From: Diphasiastrum complanatum
Taxonomy: Eukaryota; Streptophyta; Lycopodiopsida; Lycopodiales; Lycopodiaceae
Length of the DNA stretch: 64,000 bases
Direction of reading: 5' to 3'
Assembly: GCA_029204225.1 (NCBI GenBank)
Contig: CM055096.1
Location: 63,002,240 to 63,066,239 of the forward strand
Made by a program: the position numbers and the translations under genes. The notes beneath the pieces are model-generated. The model was not told where the DNA came from. It saw only the letters and a program-made list of their open reading frames with translations, and did not search any database. Below, one piece after another: positions 24,653 through 35,029 of the stretch; position 1 is the first letter of the stretch; each line of letters starts with the position of its first letter.

Positions 24653-27600
24653 AGTAGACATGTTTGTGGTTATTGATATTATTCCAGTTCATATGCTATC
24701 TCAGATGATACGGGCTAAGCCCTCTGTACCACATCATATTATACTGGTGGAGTTTGTCGTCCCCCCTATTCAGCTAGAGGCTTGCAGGTATCAGTTCTGA
24801 GGAAAAAAGGGGGGGGGGGGGGGGGGGGGGTTAATTCTCTGATTGTGCTTATCAGCCCGCGCGTTGCAGGCTGGCGCTGGGATTGCCTTGTTAAAAAGGG
24901 GGGGGGAGGAGCTATTATTACTTGTACTCCTCTTTGAAATGACAACAGGGAAGGGGAGGCAGCGCGCTTCCCCACGGCCCCATTCACCTTAGTACCATAT
25001 AGAACATCTTTGAAAGAAAAGTTTTGTGATGCAAAGTTTAGTTAAACTTTGAAAGAAAAGTTGAAACTTAATTCCTAAGTTGAACTATGAGCTCTTTGAT
25101 GAAAATCTTAAGGGAGCTTATGAACTTTTTAAACTTAAAAGTTGAAACCAAGCCCAATCTTGGAGAAGCTGTCCTTTCAAGTTCGTACCTCTCTCCTTCT
25201 CCCTCTCTGTACCTGCAGATCTCAAAGTTTGGAGAGGGGTGTGGTACATAGGAGTTTGGAGGTGGGAGAGGGAACTTAACCATATTCTACAGTTCTTTGG
25301 AGTCCATGGGCCATGTGGCACCTTTAGATGGCCCCACATGGTGAGAAGGATCTAGAAAGGACACCTGGGCCTTTCTTGGGCCCCACTTGTCCTTTTTGCA
25401 TGAGGAAAGGGGAGGGAGAGGGTAAAGGAAGTATGTTCACTTTCCTCTATCCCATTCTCAAAGTTGCTTGTAGAGTTTCTTAGTGCTCAAACTTACTTGT
25501 TTTGTTGAGCCCTTCTTCTCTAGTTGTCAGCCCTCCAAATTTGCTCCACTCATGACCCATTGGAGATTCCTTAGGGTAGATGGGGGAATATCTCAATGGA
25601 TTTTATCACTAGACTACCTAGGACACAATCTAAGTTTGAATTCCTGATCATAGTTGTGGATCAGCTAACTAATATTGCTCTTTTCATTCCAACTAAGGAT
25701 GTTACAACTCTGCAACGGTCGAGGTGTTCCTGTCAAATGTCACTACCCAAGTCCATTCTCTTAGACATGAACCGTAAATCCACAAGAAGGTTTTGGTCAA
25801 CAATGTTCTCCCATTTGGGTATAGGTATAGATTTGACAATGAGCAGTAGTGAGCACTTCAGAGAGATGGGTAAACAGAAAGAGCTTACAAGTTTTAGAGG
25901 ACATGCTTTGAGCATAGCTCAGTGATGCACAAACTAATTGAGTAAACTTTTTAACTCTAGTCAAGTTCGCGTTTAATGAGGAGAGATGTGTCCATGAGGA
26001 CAAGTCCATTCAAGTATACTTATGGTTACCGATTGGTGTGTCTACCATAAGTACTCCAGGAAGAGTACCAAGCATAGTATTGGCTTGAGGCTGCAAGGCA
26101 AAACCATTTCAAGGCTTAGGCACGAGCTGAAAGCTATGGACATGAGCATCATACCTTCGAAGTGTTTTTGTGAGTGCCTTCCAAGTCAAAGGCCATGCAC
26201 ACTACTAAGTGTAAGAAATTATCACCATGATATTGTAGACCATGGAAGGTCATTAATAAAATTGGTGAGGTGGCCTATAAACTAGAATCAAACCTCAAGG
26301 ATCTAAACTACATCCAGTATTCTATGTAAATCGCTTGCAGAAATGCTTAAGCCTTACATTAAGGTGGCAAGGCTTATGTCACTAGTGGAAAAAGATGTTA
26401 TGGATCATGGACTAGCATGCATCTTAGATAGGAGGGAGTCAATTGAGGAATCCTATCCTCCAAGGATATCTTGTTATGTGAAAAGGACTTGCCTTGTTCG
26501 ACGCTACTCGGGAGAGTCATTATAGGCCTGTCAAGCATACCCTAAATTTGTCATCGAGGAACAATGACTTTCATGAAAAGGGTGAAAATGTGAGGCCCCA
26601 ATCATGGTCCTAATGTACCTTGGAAGGGCCAATGACTAGTTAAGTTTGGTGACCACTCATGGCAGGGACCACAACCCACACTAGAGTACTAGGCACCCAA
26701 GTCCTTGGGTGTATCACCATAGGTAAGTCGGCGGTGAATAGGCTCATCATGGACTCACCAAGTCAACCCATAGTTAGGGGGGCAATGTATAGGTTTAGTT
26801 CTAAAGGACCATCTAGGCATGGTTGGGGCACTTGGGTGGCTAAAGATTAATTTGGATACATATTCAGGGGTCAGGATTGACATGGCATCGTTGATCACCC
26901 ATGCATGAGTGCCATGTGTCAAATGACTAAAATCACCTTAGGTAGTGGCAAAGCTAGAGGAATAGTAGGTGGACTTGGTGCTTGAACTGCATGAACACAA
27001 CCTTTGGTAGGCTTCGTATGAATCGCTCTAGAGTAACATCACCAAGGGAAAAAAACTACTATGCACCAAGAATGATATCATAGTACTTGAGAGGATCAAT
27101 GTGAAATTAGCTTGCCAAACGAAATCCCCATTTGTCACTCAATGCATTGAAGAATTCGAGGACTAAAGAAAAATGTAGGAACTAGCATGACTTTCTCAAG
27201 ACCCTCATGTACTAAAAGGTTCAAGGTCAACATCTCCACAGGAAGAGGAAGCACAAGGCAACCTTCAAGTACTATAAGTGGGAAGAGCACTCAAAGAGCA
27301 AATACATGAGGGAGAGGACTCTTGTGATCACCCCAACTAGGCTCAAAGAATACCAAACACACAAACAATAGAAGGGAACCATCGTAGAGATGAAAAATCA
27401 GCTCTATGCACATAAATTACATTGGAGGTAGAAGAAATTTTGTACTGAGAAATATTTTGTACGATATTGCTTAGGTGCACAATAGGGTTATTTGGCTATG
27501 GAAAATGTCACCATTTTTTTTTTCCCTGATTCTTTATAAATTCCAAACTATATCACATAGGTGCATGACAAGCTTAGGGTGGTTAGGGTGCAGTATCCAA

Positions 27601-30600
27601 TATCACAAAACAAAATTGAATCGAATTATTTTTTGTAAAATATTGCTTGTATGTGTGAGAAGCTATTTCGTTGTGGGCAAATGGGCTAGGGAGCACATAT
27701 TAGATTTCACAAAACCTGAATCTAATCAATGTTGCAAAACGGATCACAAAAAAAAATCTATGTCACATTGCCAACTCAAGCATTCAATTTGTTTGAGTTG
27801 GGTTAGGCCGACCTTGGTTCACTAACAACTAGAGTGCCAGTTGATTGCAAGCTACGGTGATAGCTGATAACCACAACTAGGCATCTATCCGAATTAGGGT
27901 TGATTATGTGAAAAGTAGCAACCAAGTGAGACCATCTAGCAAGCCTAGGTTGAGTATGGTTGACATTTGGAGTTAATTGTCTAGCTAAGAGGTTATATGA
28001 CAAACTCCATGGATTGTCAAGCTAACTATTGGGCCATGTTGGTTAATGGGGTTATTGTTACCACCATGTTGGAAGGGAGCAATAGGCATAGAGAGTTGGT
28101 CATCAACCTCATCGACAACTATGAACAGATTCATAGATATTGGCATCAATGAAGCATATAGATTAGAATCGAGGCGGCATGACAAGAATAGCTAAGAGAC
28201 ATCACATTAGATCATAGCTACAAGCAATGGACAACAAAACCCCTTCCAAAAATCTGAATTGGCTTGTGTGATGCTTCTTTGATTGTGGTTGGCTCCTGTG
28301 AAAGATATTCGGACTAAGAGAATGATCAATATCAGAAGGTAGGAAAATGAATGACAATGTCTCCTACATAATGCATAGAGAAGCCTTAAAAAAGGTAGCT
28401 TCTAGACAATAAGATAATGCTTATGCATGAAGTAAATAATAAAAGTAGGAATGACAAATGTAATAAGCCGAGTCCATAATTCAAGGCATCCCTGTGACTT
28501 GGGTGAAAAGTGTTTTTGGCTCCTTAGTTTATTGTCTGAGCAAATGCAATTTCTATCATAATGTATTTTCTATCTTTTGGTTTGCAAACTTTTTGACATT
28601 TAAATACTATTTTCTAACTTAAATATGATACAATAAGGATAGGAGTTCTTTAATTGCACAGGGAGTAACAATTAAAGCTTGCAAAACACCCAAAAAGAGT
28701 CTACTCTAGTTGATGAACAATTTTTAATCTCCTAAAGCTACAACAAGATAGCACACTTTTAGACATATAACAATATAGTCAAATTTTAAAGGTACAAAAA
28801 ATTCTTTGATTTTATTAGCTTCTTTTGGCATGATGCAAAAAGTCAAGAACTACCTAATAGTGGTCTTACTAATCACATGTGAAATTCCCGCTAAGCCAAA
28901 TATTTTGTAAAAAAATTTGTGGTGTATTTTTTTGATGTTGTTTGGAATTTTGTAATGGACTAGAAAACTTCAAAAAAAACTCATTTTGGGCAAATGGAGC
29001 CAAGAGAATGCATAAAGTAAGTCTTGGAGCTAGTCAAAGTCTCCTTGCACTCCAGCCTGCTTGTGTTGTCATCAAGGTCAGGGTCTTCCTTAACTCAATT
29101 AAGCTAAAACTTCCAAAGTGGATCTTGGAGCACAAAGCCATGCTTCCGCGTTGCCAAAAGGGCATTACTCTGAGCCACAATTACCAGAATACAAAAAAGT
29201 TTTCAATATGGCACCAAAAATGGGAATGCATGTCAATTTTGAATACACATATGAATGAATATGCCACATAATCATGCCATATTATTGACATTGTCAAGTT
29301 TCAGACATAAACAACTTTTTTAACTATAAAATTAGAACTTAAGATGCCCAAAAACAGCGTGTAAATGGTCCAAAGATGATTGGAAAACCTGAAACAGCCT
29401 AAAAACTTGAATAGTTTGCTTTTTCTCTTCCAAGATAAATTTTATAAATAACTCAAAAACAGCACAATACGGCATTTGCAGCCATATTTGGGGCCAAAGA
29501 CGTTTTTCTTTTTGTTTTGGCCTCTGATTCCTTGAAAATGTTTAAACACCATTTTCAACAGGTGTGTTCTGGTAACTATGCTCTGAGCCTCTAATTGGAT
29601 CTGGATCCATAAAGTCATTTGTCCCACCAGACTCATGAAGTCGGATAGTACAGTCAAATTTTTGTTTTTATAAGCAATATTGTCAGCTCACAAATAGAAT
29701 TATGGTTCAGTTTTGTGCCTCATTGGACCAGTTTCCCTTGACTAGCAATTTCCTTTGACTAGTGACTGTATATGACGACAAGTTTGCTAAGCTATTGGAT
29801 TTTCTAGAAGCTTCCATGTGTGTGTGTTACAAAGTTTCCATAGTTTGGAAGTGGAAATAATGTTTAATTTTTGGACTGGTTCTTTTAAGGTGTAGTAGGC
29901 TAAGGTCTTAATGTGGCTCAATGGGGCTAATGTACTCAATATCATCTGCTTGGGAGAAACTTGACTACATCCTCTTTTTGTTCGAAATCGATTGACTCTA
30001 TTTGATGTAATACTATGTCTTTAGCAACTAGCTTCTTTCATCTGGCCATAACTTTTCTTTCATGTACTCATTTTTGCAATATTTATGCATCTGCTAGATT
30101 TCAACACTGATCTTCAGTTGAATTTAACTCTAATGTTCACTTTCAGGAGGAAATTTTTGATGAGACAGATGAATACATTGATGTACATGACAAGTGAGTT
30201 CTTATTTTCAATAATTAAGAAAAAAAACTAATCAAAGAGATTTTTGTTGTGGAAACCACTTGCTTCGTTAGCTACTAATTTATGCAATATGCTGATTTGA
30301 GAAGGAAAATGTCATCTAACATGTACTCTGGATTGCTGCTTTTGATCTCTACAGGATAAAAATCAATATGTTGCTTCCTGAAGCAAATTCTCCTTCCAAT
30401 CCACCTACAACCACATCGGTTTCATCGACATCTTCATTAGAGAAAAGGTCTTTGAAGACTTCTTCAGTGCCTTCTCCTCAACATTCTCTAGCAACAAATT
30501 CACTTTTATCACCAGAGAAACAAGTTACAGGGCCTAAGCCTCCATTGCCACATACTAATACACTGCCATTTTCAGCTCTTACAAGCCTAGGCTCACAAAA

Positions 30601-30679
30601 TCAACATATTGGTTCTCCAATTGTAAGTGTAAACTATGGAAGAAATATGTGGCAACTATATTTCATTTTACTTTCTTAA
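9022..30679 (+). CDS. DUF21-CBS (CNNM/CorC-like) protein gene, 5'-partial, possibly a pseudogene
   Basis: Seven exons are recognised by similarity to plant DUF21 domain-containing proteins, the CNNM/CorC family. These are membrane proteins with a cytosolic CBS pair, linked to Mg/Co and other cation transport. Order: linker (9022-9108); start of the CBS pair with the [14 protein letters not shown] block (17151-17290); CBS1 with HSRIPVYSG and NIIGLIL (17440-17527); [11 protein letters not shown] (19035-19108); [20 protein letters not shown] (from 23099); CBS2 end [14 protein letters not shown] (to 24300); [10 protein letters not shown] (30147-30193); Ser/Pro-rich tail (from 30355). GT/AG sites and phases match at most junctions. 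The transmembrane DUF21 exons were not found and probably lie upstream of the window. Introns reach 8 kb and hold a Copia element and a SINE. The TAA at 19098-19100 is in frame, so function is doubtful. The join between about 23273 and 23972 is unresolved. Confidence 0.85.
10326..10640 (+). repeat. Solo LTR remnant, Gypsy family also at 26591
   Basis: It shares ordered blocks with the LTR at 26591: aggcccta(g)t.taccttg, actagt, gtgt.tcac.ataggt and ccaagtcaaccc. There is no internal region next to it. The ends are not sharp. Confidence 0.5.
10654..11742 (-). repeat. Copia left LTR (3' LTR in element orientation), 1089 bp
   Basis: It begins TGTTGG and ends CCAACA. Its last third (about 11340-11600) holds diverged tandem units around the motif GCGAAAAAGGCGACACT. 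The right LTR keeps fewer of these. Confidence 0.88.
11750..12800 (-). pseudogene. Copia reverse transcriptase end and RNase H
   Basis: The minus strand has [11 protein letters not shown] (RT catalytic box, about 12740), [31 protein letters not shown], and the RNase H end [20 protein letters not shown], then [12 protein letters not shown] and DIFTKAL. Stops and frameshifts separate the pieces. Confidence 0.88.
12834..13556 (-). pseudogene. Copia protease and pre-integrase zinc finger
   Basis: The protease active site is intact in [15 protein letters not shown]. It is followed by the [15 protein letters not shown] block, and after a frame break by [20 protein letters not shown] and [14 protein letters not shown] (GAG-pre-integrase). 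The integrase core that should follow is absent. Confidence 0.88.
13560..14297 (-). pseudogene. Copia gag with zinc knuckle
   Basis: Starts [20 protein letters not shown] and [20 protein letters not shown], the UBN2-type gag head. It continues through [18 protein letters not shown] to an intact CCHC knuckle ([14 protein letters not shown]) near 13560-13600. Frame breaks occur at about 13900-13980 and 13690. Confidence 0.88.
14366..14607 (-). repeat. Copia right LTR, truncated
   Basis: From about 14400 it matches the end of the left LTR (cacactttgccag, tttccttaacatttgaggca, accgattagtcgattagtaa). It lacks most of the LTR and some internal repeat units. A primer-binding-like site ccctgatactga lies at 14356-14367. 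Confidence 0.8.
14775..14938 (+). repeat. Tandem duplication of 82 bp containing a primer-binding-like site
   Basis: Units 14775-14856 and 14857-14938 are nearly identical. Each holds tggtatcaaag (14813-14823 and 14895-14905), which resembles an initiator-tRNA primer-binding site of an LTR element in + orientation. Confidence 0.9.
17151..17290 (+). CDS. CNNM-like exon: entry to the CBS pair
   Basis: The acceptor is attcag. The exon encodes [20 protein letters not shown], then [20 protein letters not shown] and VNAKLD. This is the most conserved block of plant DUF21-CBS proteins. The exon ends after two bases of a Leu codon at a gtaatc donor, in phase with the next exon. Confidence 0.9.
17440..17527 (+). 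CDS. CNNM-like exon: CBS1
   Basis: It encodes [20 protein letters not shown] and then [18 protein letters not shown] is the CBS1 signature of this family. The acceptor is ttcag and the donor gtattt. It ends in phase 0, ready for the [12 protein letters not shown] exon. Confidence 0.9.
17528..19034 (+). other. DUF21-CBS intron, 1.5 kb
   Basis: Bounded by gtattt and tttgcag. Apart from the decayed exon copy at 18879-18988 I see no coding or repeat feature. Confidence 0.6.
18879..18988 (+). pseudogene. Decayed tandem copy of the VRPEDE exon and its acceptor region
   Basis: About 108 bp upstream of the real exon lies a related segment covering both the pyrimidine-rich intron end (from about 18879) and the exon (18927-18988). 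It reads [18 protein letters not shown] in one frame, against [17 protein letters not shown] in the real exon. The acceptor AG has become GG (18925-18926), so splicing to it is unlikely. No stop interrupts the copied codons. Confidence 0.75.
19035..19108 (+). CDS. CNNM-like exon with in-frame stop
   Basis: The acceptor tttgcag and donor gtaaat are both good. It reads [21 protein letters not shown], stop, IP and a split Arg codon. Family members have a Lys or Arg codon at the stop position, so a single A-to-T change explains the TAA at 19098-19100. The exon is 74 nt, so skipping it would shift the frame. Either the gene is dead, the protein is truncated, or the base is an error. Confidence 0.8.
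19394..19445 (+). other. G-rich tract able to form a G-quadruplex
   Basis: Runs of 3-9 G separated by a, tt or t, on the sense strand within the intron 19109-23098. There are more than four G-runs with loops of 1-2 nt, which fits the standard quadruplex pattern. Confidence 0.8.
20249..20330 (-). mobile_element. Ultra-short tRNA-like SINE, copy 1 (82 bp)
   Basis: Flanked by AGTAAGCAATAGATG (20234-20248) and AGTAAACAATAGATG (20331-20345), a 15-bp target duplication with one mismatch. On the - strand it has an A-box-like TGGCTCAGTTGA and a B-box-like AGTTCGAGCCC, and aligns throughout with copy 2 at 58939-59026. It lies within an intron of the DUF21-CBS gene. No long body or poly(A)/poly(T) tail is visible. 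Confidence 0.8.
21225..21751 (-). repeat. Probable LTR of a retrotransposon
   Basis: It begins TGTTATGGAC directly after a primer-binding-like site gctttggtatca (21213-21224), the same arrangement as at 8446-8457. A pyrimidine-rich tatccccctag follows at about 21750. The right end is inferred from that tract only. Confidence 0.45.
23099..23273 (+). CDS. CNNM-like exon: CBS2 start, end uncertain
   Basis: After acceptor atcag it reads [39 protein letters not shown] and onward. [18 protein letters not shown] is a family hallmark. The frame stays open into a (CT)n tract from 23274. I see no convincing donor, so 23273 is only the last base before the repeat. The tract may have expanded at or over the original exon end. 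Confidence 0.75.
23274..23321. repeat. (TC)24 microsatellite touching a coding exon
   Basis: It directly follows the codons GKE of the CBS2-start exon in the sense strand. Confidence 0.95.
23972..24300 (+). CDS. CNNM-like exon: variable loop and end of CBS2
   Basis: The frame runs through a Ser-rich variable loop ([20 protein letters not shown]) and ends with [18 protein letters not shown] at a perfect CAG|GT donor. [20 protein letters not shown] spans the junction with the exon at 30147 exactly as in plant homologues. The start is uncertain. A tttcag acceptor ends at 23971, but gcag at about 24010-24013 is also possible. Confidence 0.8.
24583..24649. repeat. (CT)n microsatellite, 67 bp
   Basis: A pure CT tract in the intron 24301-30146. 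Confidence 0.97.
24809..24907. repeat. G homopolymer and G-rich stretch
   Basis: 22 consecutive G at 24809-24830, and a second G run near 24898-24907, with a GC-rich spacer. The run length may be an assembly guess. Confidence 0.9.
25570..26590 (+). pseudogene. Gypsy integrase and C-terminal remnant
   Basis: The plus strand has [56 protein letters not shown] and, in other frames, [35 protein letters not shown] and YIQYSM. These are Ty3/Gypsy integrase core and C-terminal blocks. It is broken by many frameshifts. It lies within the 5.8-kb DUF21-CBS intron in the same orientation as the gene. Confidence 0.85.
26591..26960 (+). repeat. 3' LTR of the plus-strand Gypsy remnant
   Basis: It begins TGAGGCCCCAATCATGG after a purine-rich tract (gaaaagggtgaaaa). 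It resembles the solo remnant at 10326-10640. The right end is not defined. Confidence 0.5.
27120..27370 (+). pseudogene. Possible retroelement gag remnant
   Basis: A short frame ([16 protein letters not shown]) resembles a degraded CCHC knuckle followed by a basic stretch. The evidence is weak. No protease or RT follows. Confidence 0.25.
27400..30146 (+). other. Intron sequence without recognised features
   Basis: The last part of the 5.8-kb intron before the [10 protein letters not shown] exon. No gene, LTR or repeat could be supported by reading. Confidence 0.5.
30147..30193 (+). CDS. CNNM-like exon: [10 protein letters not shown]
   Basis: A 47-nt exon with acceptor tttcag and donor gtgagt encodes [15 protein letters not shown] plus a split Lys codon. 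It follows a 5.8-kb intron and joins in phase to IKINMLLPE. Confidence 0.9.
30355..30679 (+). CDS. CNNM-like exon: C-terminal tail
   Basis: It encodes [20 protein letters not shown] and then a Ser/Pro/Thr-rich cytosolic tail typical of the family end, with a stop at 30677-30679. A strong donor gtaagt follows the Ile codon near 30629, so the real exon may end there and continue in an unseen last exon. In that case the last residues given here are intron read-through. Confidence 0.75.
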
Positions 30680-32020
30680 AGCAGCAAGTTTAGTTCTACA
30701 TCAAGAAGTTTTTTAAGTATGCCATGAGGGATGCTAAAATTCTTTTTTCTCAATTTTGTGATAGGCGAGGCTTTTTATGTCTTCCTTTTTTAAATAATCA
30801 TTGCTTCAGCAAGCATTGAGCCCTTTAGTTGTTGAAATAGTTCATTTTCTAGCTACTAACAATGCCTTCTTGTTATAGGATCAGCTTTACAATAATGTAC
30901 AAGCTTGTGTTATCTAGTTTGCAATACCTTATGTTGTGGGTTCTCTAAGTGGCTATATTCTTCAAGTGTTCTGTTTCAAGTATGCTTAATATGCCAATTT
31001 CACGATGTTTCTATTTATTGTTCTCTTATGACTCTCCACATTTGCTACATGAGAGTGTTAATCCTATCTTCTTCTTGAGCCTATTGCACATATGTCATCT
31101 TTGGCTCTATAAGAAGTTCCATTCTGACATTAGGTATGTCTACAACTTACGTCGTTCCTTTCATTGCTAGTACATACAATATACTCCTATAGTCCCTCCC
31201 ACAACCATTACTATTACTTCTAGGTGGTGTTTGTTAGAAGCCTCCTTGTCGAAACCGACCAAGGTAAGGACACAATCAAGTGACGAATGCTCTTTTACTT
31301 CCCATTGATAGAGATACTACCATCTCATTCCCATGCATTGGAGCTATAGGCCACCATCAAGCATGCTCAGGTCTCCACTAGGCTATAGTGTACCATATCA
31401 TTGCATCCTACCTACATCTTAAGGCTAACATATGATCCTCGCCCAACCATGTGGGAAGAGCTATCCATTCTCCAGGTGAGCATGAACGCCAAAATCATAG
31501 AGATTCACCTCTATATACATAGTGTAGGTGGGGTCACCTCCACCAACATTATCATGTCCAAACCACGGGTCAATAAACAAGGGGTCGTCGCCCCACACCA
31601 ATAGAACATCACACATAGCACCCAAACGATCTATAGTTCCAATTAAGCATTTCGTCCTCTTCTTAAAGTGAGTGTCACAAGCCTATAACCAGAGTCAAAA
31701 TCGTAAAGGGTCAATAGATGCTAGAAACCACAGTCAGGTGTGTGTTTAGATGACACACTCAATAGGTCAGGACAATGTAAATGCCATACGTAAGTTAATG
31801 GACCCAACAAATGTTTGGTAGCAGTAAGGCCTAACTTGAGCATAGGGCTAACGTTGGACAAGGTCCTAAGGTAGGTATTTCATGTATACGCAGTTAGGTG
31901 TCCTGTGACACTAGGAGAGGTGTCATTGCACTTGGTGTAATGCATGCTAATAGCTTACACTGGCCTAGTTGGGGCACTTTCTATAGAAAGAGAGTGTGAT
32001 GGCTGGGTGGATTAGACTAT
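30680..32020. other. Non-coding region downstream of the DUF21-CBS tail exon
   Basis: No protein-coding gene is recognised. It may contain an unseen last exon of the DUF21-CBS gene, given the strong donor near 30629. Confidence 0.4.
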
Positions 32021-32029
32021 GCTAGTTCT

Positions 32030-32260
32030 ACTATGGTTGCAAAGTATCTAACACTAGTATCAAAGCCATTAGATCAATATGATGATAGTACACTACTAAA
32101 AGGACATTTACACTCACAATCACACAAGTTAATTTCCAAAGTTTCACCTTTACCACCAGGGATTTTGATATTTTGTGTTGTAGGTTTTTCTCTTTCAGAG
32201 AAAATTTCATCATATGTCCATGCTTGTTGCAGATGAAACAAAAATTTGTCTTTTTAGTCT
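32030..32260 (-). pseudogene. Retroelement gag remnant with damaged zinc knuckle
   Basis: The minus strand reads KTNFCFICNKHGHMMKFS. This is CX2CX4HX4C with the last Cys changed to Ser, as in gag nucleocapsid knuckles. The rest is unrecognisable. Confidence 0.45.
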
Positions 32261-32269
32261 TGATCTAGA

Positions 32270-33004
32270 ACATAAAGTTTCTTCTTCTTCTACGTTTTCC
32301 ATCAACAGTTTCTTCTCAATCAACAAGTTTTGAAGAAGAGATTAGGTTTGATTCTTCAAAGTTTTAATTTTCAGCGCATTTTTGCATCAGAAATGCAACA
32401 AAAAATCAGCAAGATTAAAGCCTGAATTTCAGCGTGTCTTGTGATCCAATATTAGTGCACTTGGCTAGTATTTTTGGGTGCCCTCAAAGGATCAAAATTG
32501 AATTGGATTTAGGGAGTGCCAACGACCAGTTTCAAGCAACAAAATTTCCTTAGATCATCTGGCCAAGGACTGGGTTCACTTTTTTTAGAATTTCAGTGTC
32601 TCTTGAAGTGGACATCAATGGACCTTGTGACTAGCATAGTGAGTTTCTAATAAACGTCTACAACACATTTTCTTGCTTTCTTCCAACAGCTGTTTCTTGC
32701 AGGACATCAGCGAGTTCCAACGCATTTTATTTCAAGTACAGTCATGTCCCATCCAAAGACTCAACCTTGTAGTGCCCCATCTGTATTCCCCAAAGCTAGC
32801 TCCAAAGTTGCTCTTGAATGGTTCCAAACCAAAACTTGAGAATACATTGAGATGCGAACTCCAAAGCCACCATCAAGTCCCTCACATGACTGTGCATGCC
32901 AATATCTTCCATGGCCCAAACCAAATGATCTGTACCCATTCATCACTGAAACTTGCATCCTTGATGCAATATTGATATGGCAAATTGACTTACTTAGCCA
33001 CACT
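32270..33004. other. Region without recognised features
   Basis: No coding, RNA or repeat feature could be supported. Confidence 0.4.
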
Positions 33005-33195
33005 GACAGTTGAAGCAAGGTTGCATCGAACCGCGGTTCGAACCTCGAACCACGATTCGAATCGTTCGAACCATTCGGAGCCGGTTCGAACCGGATTTAA
33101 AAAAAAACAAAAAAAACAAAAAACAAACTCCCAAAAAGCCAAAAAAAACACGTTCTGAGATTATTATTTTTTTCCGGTTCGATTTGTTTTCCGAT
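33005..33195. repeat. TTCGAA-rich palindromic segment
   Basis: Many TTCGAA/GATTCGAATC units, including the 14-bp perfect palindrome CCGGTTCGAACCGG, followed by an A-rich stretch. Related sequence occurs at 35868-35950. Confidence 0.7.
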
Positions 33196-33566
33196 TCAAA
33201 CTTTCAGTAGTGATCAGGACGTGACCCATTATCGTCATATCAGTCAGGCACTGGTCTCATAGTTGGCTACTTGGGTTAGCCCAGTAGCCACATTGATAGG
33301 ACATTAGCTTGTATAGTGGATTTTGGTTTCGTTATGCTATACTCGAGGGCATGTCTTGGGTTTGGTTGTTTAGGCCATATTGGGCCTTATTCTAGTTTGG
33401 TGACACTTGTTGATCCCATGCAGTTTGGGGCTTTTCCTATATGTACAGTGTTTCCTTGTAATCTATTAACTTTTGTTGTGCCATCTTTGAGAGCTTGTGA
33501 GGAATGGCTATGGTGATTGATCGATGTGATTTGCATATTACACTAGATTCTATTGGAATTTTAACT
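33196..33566 (+). repeat. Probable LTR end of a plus-strand retroelement
   Basis: It ends directly before tggtatcagagc (33567-33578), a good match to the initiator-tRNA primer-binding site of plant LTR elements. The left LTR boundary is unclear. Confidence 0.5.
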
Positions 33567-33578
33567 TGGTATCAGAGC
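33567..33578 (+). other. LTR retroelement primer-binding site
   Basis: TGGTATCAGAGC, complementary to the 3' end of initiator methionine tRNA. No gag or pol frame follows over the next 1.4 kb, which suggests a non-autonomous element. Confidence 0.75.
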
Positions 33579-34990
33579 GGCAGGGTGATGTAGGTATGCA
33601 CGATCCGGTGAAGCCAACGTTGACGTCTTTCACCAGAAAATCGGCAATAGAAGCGTCTCAGGGGAGACAACTCCATACAGGGTATCGGCAGTCTGGATGG
33701 CAGGAGACAACAAAGTTCCTTTGATCGGAGCTTCAGGGAAGTGATCAGAACGATCGTCGTAAGTGGCATTCACGGAAGAATTCTAGAAAAACTTGCAGTT
33801 CAGTGGTTTCGGGGAAATCATCGGTGATGACTGTATAGTTCACTGTATGGACAACCGTTCAGCGTAGTGGAGGAGGTAGAGTAGGATTAGATTGTGAATG
33901 CGCGGTTTTGTATCGTGATCCAAGCCCCCATAGCATAAAAGTGCAAGTGAGAAGATGAGGTGAGGGCGCAGACAGCGCGCGCGCTCCCACTCAAGTTGAG
34001 TGATAGCGGCTGGAGATGATTTGTGAATGAAGGAATCCGATTCAACGCGCTGGTGCATTGTAGACCGTAGAATGGAATCCAAAGAAGATCCATCGCGGAG
34101 ATTGCAAGGATTACAAGAAGGGTGGGCCGTCAGGTAAAGACTCACCTTTGGATGGGCATGAAAAAGGCCCTTGAAGAGTTGAAAGGTGAAATTGAAGACT
34201 CTTCATTAAAACATTTCAACGGAAATGCCTTTGAAGGGACCCGACTTTTAAAGTCACCAATTCTTCATTAAAAAACTTCATTACAAAGTTCCAGTTCATT
34301 TTTGCAAGGCATATTTTGAATTTCATCACCATTCCATTGAGCGGAGCGCGGGTGACCTGGTGATGGGCTACATTTGCCATTTGGGCATCGTAGGGCCAAA
34401 TTTGGAACTATTTTTGGCTTGTGAAACTTGGTGCAGGGTGGTACAATGAGGCATTATCGTTTTGAAATCATTATTGCTTACTTCTGACAGGGTAACAAGG
34501 TGTTTGGGAGCGGTAAATGTGGTATAGGGGGCGAATGATAGCGGAATTGTGTGGAGAAAGCTATTATTGGCGACAAAAGTGTAGTTTTGGCAGTGTGACT
34601 ATTCATCATTGGCAACAATTTTGAGAGGGCAAGCAATCACAGGTGATAGTTGCATGGACACACGCATCTGTAGCTTGGAAATTTCTCGTTCGGAGAGAAA
34701 TATGGGCTAGCTTGGAGGTACACACATTTTGGCGGTCATAGGTGATTGAAGAGCCAGGTGGAAACCATAATTGGGCAAGATAGCGGACTTGCATTGGACT
34801 AGCTGTGTGTGGGACACATGGAGGATGAAGAACGGGTCAATAATCACACTTTGGATGCTCATGGTGAGTGGTAAGGGTGATGTTTTACGGATTTTGCAGT
34901 TGGTAAGTCAATATTGATCAAGTCATTGTAGCTGTGAAGGAGTGTATCAGGTTTGTCATCGATGAGATACACTTCAACGCAAGGTTACAC
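33579..34990 (+). mobile_element. Possible non-autonomous LTR element interior
   Basis: A relatively GC-rich segment after the primer-binding site, without coding similarity. The second LTR was not found, so its extent is a guess. Confidence 0.35.
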
Positions 34991-35029
34991 CCCGATTCAA
35001 ACTGGCCGATTCTTTCCGGTTTCTTTCTA

